Origin: Neoconidiobolus thromboides FSU 785
Taxonomy: Eukaryota > Entomophthoromycota > Entomophthoromycetes > Entomophthorales > Neoconidiobolaceae
NCBI GenBank assembly: GCA_025603075.1
Contig: MU626276.1
Span: 62,001-126,000, forward strand
DNA: 64,000 nucleotides
Reading direction: 5' to 3'
In this document: in pieces, positions 1 to 9,657 of the stretch
Position numbering within the stretch: position 1 is the first letter of the stretch
Layout of the letters: every line of letters starts with the position of its first letter
Notes under the pieces: model-generated
The model's input: the letters and a program-made list of their open reading frames with translations, nothing else
Database searches by the model: none
Told to the model about the DNA's origin: nothing
Made by a program: the position numbers and the translations under genes

Positions 1-518
1 GCACTAAAATTATTATTGTGTGTTAGTAAATATTGGAAAAAACCAATTGATTTTAGTTTGTGTTATCGAGCCATTTTATGAAAATTTATTGTTATTACTT
101 ATACATGTATTTAGATATGAATGATTATAATGTATCAATACTATTACTAATAATCTATTTTTTTATCTCAGAGTCAAATTGTTTTTACCAAGTAGCGAAA
201 ATGACTTTTTGTTAATTATTTTCTTGCAGTTAAATTTACAAATTCTTTAAATAAACTAAATCATAATTTGTTGCTTCTAAAATCAAAAAATAGCATGTGA
301 TAAAATTGTATTGTATTATTGTAAGTCTATCATTTAAATCAAGTGAAGCGACTTTTGTAAAACTTTGAATATTTAATTGATAATAAATGTTGAAAATTCA
401 TTGAGTTTTGATATGAAATTTTTGTTCAAAAGGTTTCATATATACAAAGCTGAGAATAAATGGCTCTACGTTGAAGGTGAAAAGTGGTTACTCAGTTGAT
501 AGTGAATAGCTTGATTGC
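1..518. other. AT-rich intergenic DNA downstream of the Tra2-like gene
   Basis: No open frame, RNA gene or repeat could be recognised. The last ~100 bases should hold the 3' UTR of the minus-strand RRM gene that ends at 519. Confidence 0.5.
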
Positions 519-1701
519 TTAATATTGGTAACGTGGTGGACGTGGGTCTCCACGTGGCCCTGGGTAACGATCAACTGGACCACGGGGCTCACGGGGATGG
601 GCTGGAGCTCTTTCTCTATCGAAAGGAGCTGATACTGGGGCGCGAGGTTCGTGTTCACGGGGGTGCTCAGGGTAACGTTCACGAGGTGGTGGAGGGGCGC
701 GGAAATCACGAGGCTCACGGGGTTCACGAGGTTCGCGGGGCTCGCGTTCACCACGTGAGTAATTACCCATTGGTGGCTCCCTTGGATCACGAGGTGGGTA
801 AGGGCGATCATTACGTGGATAATAGTCACGTCGAGGTGGGAAAGGGCGATCACGCCCACCTCTTCCACTATTGAATGGCTCACGTTCACTAAATCTTGAA
901 CGATAGCCAGAACCTCTATCACGAGAATAGAAATCTCTTGGTGGATAATCACGAGGATAATGGCCTCTATGTTGACGATCGCCAAAGCCACGGCCGTGAT
1001 GACCACCGTAGAAATCTCTACGATCGGGGTAATGGCCAAAGCGGTTTCGATAAAGTGGTCTAGTGCCAGAGTAGCGTCCAGGAGTTGGGGAACGAGGTTT
1101 AGTACGACGTGACTTTTCAACCACAAGAGGTGACCCATCTAAAATAAGATTAGCGCATTTTGCTACAGCATTATCAGCTTCTTCAATGTCTTCAAAAGTG
1201 ATAAAAGCAAAGCCACGAGATTCCTTAGTATGCGGGTCAACAACAAGGTGGCAGTTAGCAATCTAGAGTATATAGTTAGTGTATTTGTTATTAAATTGAA
1301 AAAATGTTACTTTTCCATACTTGGAGAACTCGCCAATTAAAGTTTCTTCAGTAGTTTTGAAGGATAACTTAGAAATGTAGATAGTTGGGATTTGATTGTC
1401 GCTATCACCACTAAAAATATTAATAACTTATTTGACAATTTGAATAAGACTACTTGTAGCCATTCCCTTGAAAGTTGTCGTCACCATTGCCTTGAGATTG
1501 AGGGTTATCATTAGCTTGACCAGATCTTTGGTTTTGATTATCGAAGCCGTTGTCATAAGCTTGACCATAGCTTCGATTATCATTATATGAGTCTTTTTGA
1601 TTAGAGAAAGAATTCATGGCGTCCGAATTTGGGTTTGTGCTAGATTTTTGATTGGATACTTCGTTGGTAGTGTAAGTAGATTCGACTCTTGTGTGATCCA
1701 T
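519..1701 (-). CDS. Tra2-like RRM / RS-type splicing factor
   Basis: Three exons (1701-1454, 1410-1311, 1262-519) give 363 residues; both introns have GT...TAG ends and the phases close. The N-terminal ~85 residues are Gln/Asn/Ser-rich. One RRM follows, with RNP2 IYISKL at about 93-98 and RNP1 RGFAFITF at 132-139. This spacing, and the single RRM followed by an Arg-rich tail, match the transformer-2/SR group, which binds exonic enhancers in nuclear pre-mRNA. The C-terminal ~190 residues are Arg/Pro/Gly/Tyr-rich with four tandem REP units and many RD/RY/RG pairs. They are encoded by DNA far richer in G+C than anything nearby (about 530-1130). A long antisense frame over this tail is a by-product of its composition. 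The family call is firm; orthology to Tra2 itself is likely but not proven. Confidence 0.85.
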
Positions 1702-3020
1702 TGAATGTCTAAGAGTTAAAAAGTGCTTTTAAATTTAAATTGCCCATTTCATGTTTAAATCCCATTTACACATTATGATTGGAGAAAATTCGTAATTTTC
1801 AGAAAAGCTTGGAATTTTGCTAGCTAATATCAACTTGATTTGAAGCTGTCGTTTAAAGCCTATTTTATTGGCTTAGATATAAATTAGTCATACTTTCTTC
1901 ATTTTACTGGTAAATTGTGAACCAGCAAATCAAACTAGATAAATAACGAAAAAATGAACAACTATGATTAATAATATTCATAGCTTAACCAAATTTCATA
2001 ATAAAAGGAACAAAGAGAAGTTAAATAAAAATTGATTTAAAATTGATACAGTATAAAAGTGAAAGGTGTACTTCCCTAAAGCTTTTTAGAGTACAAATAA
2101 AGTGCTCACATCAAAAAAATGAATATATCATTTTTTAAAATAGCCTTTTGAAGTAAACGCTTTAAGGATCGAACAAAACTAAGATAGGCTAAAGCTTGTT
2201 TATAACTCTAAATAATAAACTTTATATCAATGCTTTGAATTAAAAAAAATAGCTTTAAAAAAGAAGAGAGCTTCTACAATATCAACGATATTTAAAATAA
2301 CATGAAGGATGTCATTTTTTTACCGTTAAAATTTCATTTTTAAGTATAAATTGACTTGGTAAAAAAATAAATAACAACCAATCAACATTGAGCTAAATTT
2401 ACTATAATTCAGCTTAAGATTTAATTTTAGGAAAAAAGCACTGTTTTAATTTTTTAGAAGGTTTTATATTAACTTCAACCCTAATACTAACACTAAGACG
2501 AGCTATCAAGATTTCTAACTTTAAATTAAGTCACTAAAAATTAAACTAAGATATATTTGACCTAAATAGAACTATTCATGTTAATCAGAAATATCATTGA
2601 TATTTGTAACAATTTCCTAAAAATAGGTCTTAGGGATCTGATTTAAATAAACTAAGCTTCAATTTAAACAACTAATAGAACCCGCTTTCAAAAATAGCAA
2701 TTATTTTAATGTGAAACAAGAAACAAATTCAACTTTAATGATAATGATGATAAAATAGCTTACTTTACGATATAGGATACTGGTCAATTTGGATAACTGT
2801 TATAAGAAAAGGAGACAGGCTTTATGTGTTAATGATAATTTTAGAGATAAAATAACAAGAATTTATTAAATAATTAGTCAATAGCACTATAAACTTTACC
2901 AATTTATCCTTAAAGGAGTGAATTCAGCTCCATTTAATATAAAGATAAGCTTATAGTTTTAAAAATTAGGACTATAAAAAGTACTAGAGCAAAATAATCA
3001 ACTTTTAAAAAACCATTAAT
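1702..3020. other. intergenic region between divergent genes
   Basis: About 1.3 kb of AT-rich DNA between the minus-strand splicing factor and the plus-strand secreted protein. No coding frame was recognised. The 3' end holds the promoter of the secreted protein, with a TATA box at 2973. Confidence 0.5.
2973..2980 (+). promoter_or_regulatory. TATA box of first secreted-protein gene
   Basis: TATAAAAA lies 48 bp upstream of the ATG at 3021. The paralogue at 4157 has equivalent TATAAAAA boxes at 4105 and 4121, so the promoter layout is shared by the pair. Confidence 0.5.
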
Positions 3021-3563
3021 ATGAAGGTTATATCTATTATCTCAAGCGTACTTTTAGCATCTGCTGTATCCTCCCTTAGTTTAGATAGCGTTTATAACTT
3101 TATGCGTGATGTTGCTGAAATTTCACCAGAAACTCAGCAACCTAAACAGGTCAACCCCATAGTACAAGGTGAAAATGTACCAACCAGCCAAGATTTACCT
3201 GTAAATTCAAAATCAGCTGACCAAAAATTAACTCCAAGCTCTAAACCAATTGTTCAAGGTCCTTCTCAAGTCTCAAAGGATGCTCAATTACTTGAGCTTG
3301 AAAATAAAATCCATGCTGTTGTCGATGGGTTCCTTAAGGCTCATCCGCAAATCGTAAGTGTTATTTCAAGCCTCATTGACGACGATTCTTCTTCAACCGG
3401 TAATTTAAGCAACAAAAACGACCCACCAAAAGGCTACAATAAAATTAATCCACCAATAGATAGTGATCAAAGCAAACCTCAATCAGCTAAGCGTCTTACA
3501 TATCATAAAAAGATTATACCAAAAAAGCGTGATATATTTTACTTTATGAAAAAAGTTCTTTAA
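3021..3563 (+). CDS. small secreted cysteine-free protein, copy 1 of a tandem family
   Basis: Single exon, 180 residues, no recognised family. Residues 1-20 form a signal peptide (MKVISIISSVLLASAVSS, cleavage expected near residues 18-20). A Ser/Gln/Pro-rich linker follows. An amphipathic segment at about 92-117 (ENKIHAVVDGFLKAHPQIVS) is shared with the paralogue at 4157. After a second low-complexity stretch (DDDSSS) a dibasic Lys-Arg is followed by a cationic peptide with YHKKIIP and FMKKVL. There are no cysteines, so disulphide-stabilised effector or toxin classes do not fit. The KR could be a Kex2-type processing site releasing the C-terminal peptide; that is inference. Secretion is well supported; the function is unknown. 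Confidence 0.8.
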   Translation: MKVISIISSVLLASAVSSLSLDSVYNFMRDVAEISPETQQPKQVNPIVQGENVPTSQDLPVNSKSADQKLTPSSKPIVQGPSQVSKDAQLLELENKIHAVVDGFLKAHPQIVSVISSLIDDDSSSTGNLSNKNDPPKGYNKINPPIDSDQSKPQSAKRLTYHKKIIPKKRDIFYFMKKVL

Positions 3564-4156
3564 ATTGATCCAAGGCTATATGAAATATTATAAGTTATAA
3601 TAAAATATCTATTAAAGTTTTTTGTTTTATGGTCTGTTTACTGTATTTTATGGATTTTAGGTGTATGGTTTTTTTCTAAAATTCTTAGTAGAAGGAGATA
3701 TTAAAAGAGTTATAAATTATTATAATTTAACTATAATAAACGCGAGTATAAAAATTATGATATGTTACAGTCAAAGCTCTATCTATTAATTTATTAAAAA
3801 AACGAAAATTAAAAAAACTATTAACATTTAAATAAAAGCATACTTTTGAGTGATTTTAAAGTTGAACTACTTTTTTACCAAGTGCCTACCTAGCCTTAAC
3901 CCTAACAAACTATAAAATATTTTAGCCAAACTAATCAATGTTGGCCTCCGTTTGCCCGCTTACAGTCAAAATATAATTGAGTCAGTTTAATTACCTTAAA
4001 AATGATATAGTTAAGCTTGCAATGATTTTTGCAAATTTTTACAAATTTCTCCGTTTTCGGAATGACTCTATCTCCGTTTTTGTGCATAGAGCCAATTTTA
4101 TCCCTATAAAAATTTAAAGCTATAAAAATAGTTTTGAAGAAAAAGAATCTTTAAAA
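3564..4156. other. spacer between tandem secreted-protein genes
   Basis: About 590 bp of AT-rich DNA holding the 3' flank of copy 1 and the promoter of copy 2. Parts of the 3' flanks of copies 1 and 2 resemble each other, suggesting the duplicated unit included flanking DNA. Confidence 0.5.
4105..4129 (+). promoter_or_regulatory. TATA boxes of second secreted-protein gene
   Basis: Two TATAAAAA-type boxes, at 4105-4112 and 4121-4129, lie 28-52 bp upstream of the ATG at 4157. The distance of the first matches the single box of copy 1. Confidence 0.45.
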
Positions 4157-4717
4157 ATGAAATTTATATCCATTATCTCAAGTGTCCTTTTAGCTTCTAC
4201 TGTATCTTCTCTTAGCTTAAAGAGTGTTTATAACTTTGTACGTGATGCTGCTGATATCTCAACAGAAACTCAACAACCAAAACAAGCAGGTACTGGATCT
4301 CAAGACAATAGTGCATCAATTAGCCAAGGTTCGCCATCAAACTCGAGTGGCCAAGATTCTTCTCAAAGCTCAAACAATAGTGAATTGAAAGATCTCGAAA
4401 ATAAAATTTATACAGCTATTGATAGCTTCCTTCAAAGTCATCCACAAGTTGTAAGCGTCATTTCAAGCCTTTTTGATGGTGATTCCTCCTCAAGTGGTGG
4501 CTCAAGCAGCTTAAGTGGTCCACCAAAAAGTCAGGACCAAAGCCCACCTCAATCAGATAAACGTGAACTTGCTCATCCTATTAGCCGTGAAGAATATAAT
4601 CGTCGATATGGTAGTCATAAGAATTACAACAGTAAGCATGTCATGTATCATAAAAAAGTTATACCACAAAAGCATGATGTACGTTATTACATGAAAAAAG
4701 TAGTTAACTTCATCTAA
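4157..4717 (+). CDS. small secreted cysteine-free protein, copy 2 of a tandem family
   Basis: Single exon, 186 residues, clearly paralogous to the protein at 3021 over its whole length. It has the same signal peptide (MKFISIISSVLLASTVSS), the shared ETQQPKQ motif just after it, a Ser/Gln-rich linker, and the conserved amphipathic block ENKIYTAIDSFLQSHPQVVS. A Lys-Arg then precedes a longer cationic tail containing YHKKVIP and YYMKKV. Relative to copy 1 the tail carries an insert of about 28 residues (HPISREEYNRRYG region). No cysteines are present. The conservation is concentrated in three blocks: leader, central helix and C-terminal peptide. The linkers drift freely, as expected if the blocks are the functional parts. 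Function is unknown; a role as a secreted effector or antimicrobial peptide precursor is speculation. Confidence 0.8.
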   Translation: MKFISIISSVLLASTVSSLSLKSVYNFVRDAADISTETQQPKQAGTGSQDNSASISQGSPSNSSGQDSSQSSNNSELKDLENKIYTAIDSFLQSHPQVVSVISSLFDGDSSSSGGSSSLSGPPKSQDQSPPQSDKRELAHPISREEYNRRYGSHKNYNSKHVMYHKKVIPQKHDVRYYMKKVVNFI

Positions 4718-4985
4718 GATCCCACGATGCATTATAATTTATAAATAAAATATTTATCAAAGTTAATATCTTCATAATAGCTTTTTATTGTTTTGTTTTT
4801 GATAAAATAATTAAAATTTTATACAAATATAAAGCAAGGGAAATTTAGAGAAGAAATTTAAAGCAGTAGATGATGTTTTAACTATTGTCTACTTCATTTG
4901 AGTTTAAAGAGAAGAATCAGAGCAATGTCACATTGATTTGAAATAAAACTATTTAAACAGCTACCAACAAAAAATCCAAACTATA

Positions 4986-5462
4986 ATTAAAGTTGTATTC
5001 ATTATTTCAACTATCCTTTTGGCTCCACTGTATTTTCCTTCAGCTTAAATATTACTTATGGTTTTGTACATGGCACTACGAGTATTTCGCCTGAAACTAG
5101 ACAACTAAACCAAGGAGATCTTGGAGTACAAGATAATAGTGCAGTAAATAACCAAGCTCCATCTCCAAACCCAGAACCAAAAGGACACATCCATTATCAA
5201 AATTCAAGATTGTGCAATGTCTTTTATCATGCTTTCAAAGGTGATTGAAAACTCTTTTTTCACCTAGTCGCTTGTATAATTAAAACAATCTATCTCAATA
5301 AGATAAACGTAAATTTACTCACCCTATTATTTTTAAAGAATATGATTGTAATATGGCAGCTATAGAAATTACAATAGTAAACATGTTATGTAATATGAAG
5401 AAGCCATATGACAAAAATATGGTGTACGTTACTTTGTGAAAAAAAAGCAACCAACTTTCTAA
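4986..5462 (+). pseudogene. decayed third copy of the secreted-protein family
   Basis: Aligning the DNA with the gene at 4157 reveals a third tandem copy. The start codon is replaced by ATT at 4986. One base is missing in the signal-peptide region (about 5023), shifting the frame, and further stops and indels follow. Recognisable blocks remain: the leader, a version of ETQQPKQ, a DKR site followed by a His-Pro-Ile segment, and a terminal VRY-VKKK stretch ending at a stop equivalent to that of copy 2. The central helix block is largely lost. Relatedness continues into the 3' flank. It is very unlikely to make protein. Confidence 0.75.
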
Positions 5463-6406
5463 GGTTGTATAGTGTGTTATAATTTGTAAAGAAAATGTTT
5501 ATCAGTTAATATTCTGTGTGTTTTTTAGTTTTTGTTTTTTTGACTTAATTGGAAATATTAGTTTGATTACCATCTTTTTTCAAAAAATACTTAAATCAGC
5601 TCTAGATTTTTAATAACTATTATTTACACTACAAACTGTAGAAATGGTTCTTCAAACTTTATCTTATAATTATGATAAATATTAGTCTAAGTGCTTTTTA
5701 ACTATATTACTATGCTAATAACAGATAGTTTATTTAAGATAAAAAAATGAGAAAGGTGTTAAAGAACAATAGACCATGTTCATACAAACGTTGATGTATT
5801 TTCATACCTGAAGTGTTTTATATATTTTTAAAATTATAATCAATTATAAATCATTGAGACTATTTGTAAATTGATGTTGGATAAAGGATTTGATTTTCAA
5901 GCAATACAGGTTATTTTAATTTATCACAAAACATACCATTGATAACGGAAGATACCGACTTGAAGCTTTTTTAAATCTCCCCTATGATCCCCATTTTAGT
6001 AGAACTAACATAACTTGCTTTGTACACAATGTTACATTCAAATATGAATTTTTTGAACAAATTCTTGACTACCATTTGTTTAGTCGTATTTTAAAAGTTA
6101 AACTAATCCTTAGGCTTAATAAAACTTATGTCTAAAAAATTATTCTTAAATGGACAGTTAGCTATTTCACGATTAAAATTAAACAGATTAAGTTGTCTCC
6201 ACATTTTTGTATTATGTATTTTTCAAGTTATGAAAAGTAGAAGAGTGATGTCAGTTATCTGCACTTAAAGTATTAAAATATTGAGCTACATTGAAAAATT
6301 ATAAATATCACAATAGCTTGCATCACTGTATATTGAGGAAACCAAACGATACGTTAAGTTGAATATAATTAAAAATCAAAATTATTTTATTAGTTAAATA
6401 TAAATT
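5463..6406. other. intergenic DNA
   Basis: AT-rich, without a supported gene. A 71-codon open stretch without ATG (5920-6133, +) is discussed under rejected items. Confidence 0.4.
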
Positions 6407-7174
6407 TTATGCAATGAGAGGTAAAAGTTTTCCATTTAGCCTTCTTAGTCCATTCCAGATAAACTTAACAAGTAAGTTTTTGTTAAACCAAGCAGCTTCG
6501 TAGTTCCATAAATCTAAATGTCTTGTTATCTTTGACTGGCTAGAGTCAATATCCAAAATAACCAAACTTTTCATTGGAACCAATTTTCCTACAACACTGT
6601 ATAATTGCCAAAGTTCTAATTGAACTTCAACAATGGCGTCATTTTTATCTTTAATTGAAACTACTTTAGCACGTACAATCTTTGCTTGTTCAAATACTTT
6701 TGGCATGGCATTGAACTGAGTTTTAACTTCTATTCTATTCTTTGCATCACACAATGGATCTTCAAATTTAGCATCTTCAGAGTAAATTAAATAATGTTTT
6801 TCGGTCGGATGACATTCATATAAATCAATCATTTTTAAGAGGAGATATTTGATTTTTGGACACATGTTTGGTTGAGAATCTAAATCGATCTCGGCTTTAC
6901 TATCAAATTGAAAAAGGATATCGTCTTCCACTTCACTTGGACTTGGGTTAGTGATCACTCTTATCTCATCATATGGATTATATCTTGGATAATATATGAT
7001 GGTAACGTAACTTAATAAACAGACTAATACAAAATAAAACCATTTCTTTGATTTATTTGATTGATTATTAATAGGCGTGATAAGCTCTTGGGATCCTGCT
7101 TTATTTAAAGCTAAATAGTTTGGAGTTATAGACTCTTGAGAATTTCCTAGATTAAAAGATACTGATTTTGACAT
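6407..7174 (-). CDS. single-pass membrane protein with NTF2-like (DUF2358-type) domain
   Basis: Single exon, 255 residues. Residues 1-44 are polar and contain a near-repeat (SQESITP and SQELITP). One hydrophobic helix at about 46-62 (FYFVLVCLLSYVTIIYY) is followed by YPRYNPYDE. The remaining ~190 residues form a soluble domain. The stretch LIYSEDAKFEDPLC followed by an Arg/Lys-containing helix and a strand-rich C-terminus resembles the SnoaL/NTF2-like DUF2358 fold seen in C6orf136-like and fungal hypothetical proteins. The topology would be type II, with the domain on the lumenal or outer side. The function of this family is not established. The membrane helix is clear; the fold call is from motif memory only. 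Confidence 0.6.
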   Translation of the reverse strand: MSKSVSFNLGNSQESITPNYLALNKAGSQELITPINNQSNKSKKWFYFVLVCLLSYVTIIYYPRYNPYDEIRVITNPSPSEVEDDILFQFDSKAEIDLDSQPNMCPKIKYLLLKMIDLYECHPTEKHYLIYSEDAKFEDPLCDAKNRIEVKTQFNAMPKVFEQAKIVRAKVVSIKDKNDAIVEVQLELWQLYSVVGKLVPMKSLVILDIDSSQSKITRHLDLWNYEAAWFNKNLLVKFIWNGLRRLNGKLLPLIA

Positions 7175-7675
7175 GTTGATGATAATTAAAAGTACTTCTT
7201 TTTGGTAACTATTTATACTAATTTCAAATTTCTATAGTTTAATTAAATTTTCGCTTTATACATAGGAATGTTTAAATTAAATCCCCACAAAGTAAGTCTA
7301 ACTTCGATTTTTCAAAGATCCTTGAAGTGTCACTAATTTCTCGATCTTTATCTATTTTGATCAGCCAAGTATTTCATTTACAAATTAAGATTAGCAAATT
7401 AATATTCATATAAATGAATATAGAGAATAATATTGGCCTAAGTATAGTATAACGATAAAGTTGGCTAACTCACTATTTAATATTAATATGGTTTCCGATT
7501 CAAAAGTTTAGTAATTTAATATCATTATTAGGTTAAAATATGAGCTTATTAAATTTATATAAAACTCATCATAAAACACAGTTAAGAAACAAGTGTTTTG
7601 GCATAATGAGATGATATTAAATGTATCTATTGAGAAAACTAAAATGAATGAAGCTATTTGAAGTTGAATTTTAAT

Positions 7676-7780
7676 GTGGTGGTGTTTTTTGGTTTCATCA
7701 CTCTCTCTTTCTATTTTTAAGCGTCATTTCAACGAAAGATTGTTAGTAAAATTCTTAGACAAAAAAATACATCACCATAT
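7676..7780 (+). repeat. MITE-like 105-bp inverted-repeat element, copy 1
   Basis: One of twelve related copies in the window. The element begins near ATATGGGGATGTTTTT and ends near AAATACATCCCCATAT, so the termini are inverted repeats of ~16-18 bp. The interior holds a TTTTTCCA...TGGAAAAA inverted repeat and the conserved block GTTAGTAAAATTCTTAAA. This copy is diverged at the termini (GTGGTGGTGTTTTTT and ATCACCATAT). There is no coding capacity. Confidence 0.7.
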
Positions 7781-8358
7781 CTTAGTTTTATTAATATTTA
7801 ATAATTTTAAATTCATTTCGAACGAGATGCTGCATAACTTTCATCGTCGATCTATTTTATGTTAATGGCATATTTTAGTTGTACTGATTACAATTTTTAA
7901 TGAAATAAAATGTAGGAAAAACAAAAAACAAAAATAAAGATAAGAGTACAGATTATTGTATATTTACTTTATTTTATCTTTTTAGGCATCTTAATAACTT
8001 TGATATAATAAGTGGTCATCTATAAACAAAATAGTCATGATTAATGATTTTTTTATCGATTTTTTTAAAATATTTATATAAACCCTCCTCCCTTGCATTA
8101 TGCTACTATAAAACTAGTATTTCGTAAAATAAGTCAGTATGAAATCGTAAAGTGCAATTCTAAAACCATAGATATTTTAGCATAGCTCATGATTTTCATT
8201 ATGAACTAAATCCAAATTGGATAATTTGAAGTTTATTAAAGAGTTTTAAACCTTAGGCTATTCAAAAAATGGACAAAATATGCGACAGGGGCATGTATTA
8301 CGTCATTTTTGTTTTTGCAAGCTTTTTAAATTTGCATAATTTGGAACTACGCCTTCTT

Positions 8359-8397
8359 AATTTCCAGCTAATCCTTACAAAATTAGAGCTGGAAATT
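8359..8397. repeat. imperfect hairpin (inverted repeat)
   Basis: AATTTCCAGCTAAT at 8359-8372 can pair with ATTAGAGCTGGAAATT at 8382-8397, with one two-base bulge and a 9-base loop. It sits ~130 bp upstream of the coiled-coil gene. Confidence 0.5.
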
Positions 8398-8528
8398 GAT
8401 ATTAGAGGCAAGGATAAAAATCATTTCAGTAAATCATTTTCTAAGCTTTAAAAAAAGAATCTCAAACAAAAAATGAATTTGATTATTGCTAAGACTGGAT
8501 CTTTAAAAAAATTATTTTTTATTTAAAA

Positions 8529-9245
8529 ATGTTTACAACGGTAATTTTACAACCAGCTTTACATATCACTTATTAACTTAATCAGTTTAAATCCGGTAGT
8601 AATTTTCCATCAGGCTTTCAACCAAGCCTCAGTTTTAAAACAGAGAAAGATAATGGAACTAAAAAGGAGCCTTTGGAGCTTGAAATTGTATTAAAACAGT
8701 ACCAACAAGCGAAAGCAAGGAATGAATTCAATTCAATTGAAGCCTATAAACCACAGGTGATTGAGGCATATAGGAATCATGTAAGAGCAGAGGCAAATGT
8801 GTGGGAGAAGGAAGCCATGAAGATGAAGATTGCAAACAAAGAAATGGTGATAATGTTTTATAAAACGAAAAGTTTGGAATTTCGTAAACTTTTTAAAGAG
8901 GAAGAGGAGATTAAAGATAGTTTAGATTTGAACAATTCAAATATTACAAAAGAGAAATTAAATAATGATTTTGACCAAATTGATAAAAAAGAAAAGAACA
9001 AGGGTTATTTAAAGGGATTAATTGAAAAACATAAGCAAGTGGAGAAGGATGAAAGAAAACGTATAAAAGAAACTTATAAAATGGGAAGAAAGGATGATAT
9101 AAGATTAGAGCTTTCAAAAATAGAGTCAGAAAAGCTTCAAAGAGAATGTCCAGGAGCGGAAAGTGCTATAGAACAGGCATCAAGAAAAGTATTGGATGAT
9201 TTTGAAGAGTCAAGATTTATTGCTTCTTTTACTAAATCAGATTAA
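8529..9245 (+). CDS. coiled-coil protein of unknown family
   Basis: The open frame extends upstream of any in-frame ATG in its main exon, to an acceptor TTAATCAG ending at 8585. A 12-nt first exon ATG-TTT-ACA-ACG (8529-8540) with a GTAATT donor joins it in phase across a 45-bp intron. This gives about 224 residues starting MFTTFKSGSNFPSG. The first ~35 residues are Ser/Phe/Gly-rich. The rest is charged and helical, with a predicted coiled coil from about residue 40 to 185, rich in Lys, Glu and heptad hydrophobics, and no recognisable domain. The tiny first exon is my reconstruction; the main exon alone is certain to be coding-like. I do not recognise a function. Confidence 0.6.
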
Positions 9246-9657
9246 AATTAAGTTTAATAAAATTGTTGTTTGTCATTTTTGTATTTTATCAATTTTAACT
9301 TGAATATATTCAATCATGAGTTCTAATAGATTACAGCTGTACTTTTTGAGATTCTTTCACTCTTGCATATTATATAGACAGCTTACTCTTATCAAATTTA
9401 ATCCTGCTTTATAACTTTAATAAATAAATTTAAAATCATAATGGCTGGCATTATTATTCAACATCAATAATAGTGATATAACTCCATCTATTTATTAAAT
9501 ATAGACCTCAAAGTTTATTAAAACTCTCAACTTAAAAATTGAGTTACTTGATAAAACACTATACTTTTATAAAAAATAAATGATAAATTTAAAATTATTT
9601 TATTAATTTCAAAAAAAAACGGTAAAACACAACCCCAAAGTATTATTTAAAGAAAAA
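9246..9657. other. spacer between convergent genes
   Basis: About 410 bp, AT-rich, with nothing recognised; it should contain both 3' UTRs. Confidence 0.4.

Larger units (their letters stand above)
7175..8528. other. intergenic DNA with one MITE-like copy and one hairpin
   Basis: About 1.35 kb between divergent genes. It contains the repeat copy at 7676-7780 and an inverted repeat at 8359-8397. Short open frames at 7674-7865 and 8269-8451 are not considered genes. Confidence 0.5.

Noticed and set aside
515-1138. Long open frames on both strands overlapping the splicing-factor tail
   Set aside because: They lie in the GC-rich Arg/Gly/Pro region; only the minus-strand frame continues the RRM exon. 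The others are composition artefacts.
3888-3910. CCTTAACCCTAAC, resembling a telomere repeat
   Set aside because: Only one and a half units; not an array.
5920-6133. 71-codon open stretch (+) containing NITCFVHNVTF
   Set aside because: No ATG, no recognisable homology and no supporting splice structure; stretches of this length occur by chance several times in a 64-kb window.
7674-7865. 63-codon frame (+)
   Set aside because: It lies on a copy of the MITE-like repeat; other copies do not keep the frame.
8269-8451. 60-codon frame (+) upstream of the coiled-coil gene
   Set aside because: No family, coding bias or splice connection; it spans the hairpin at 8359.
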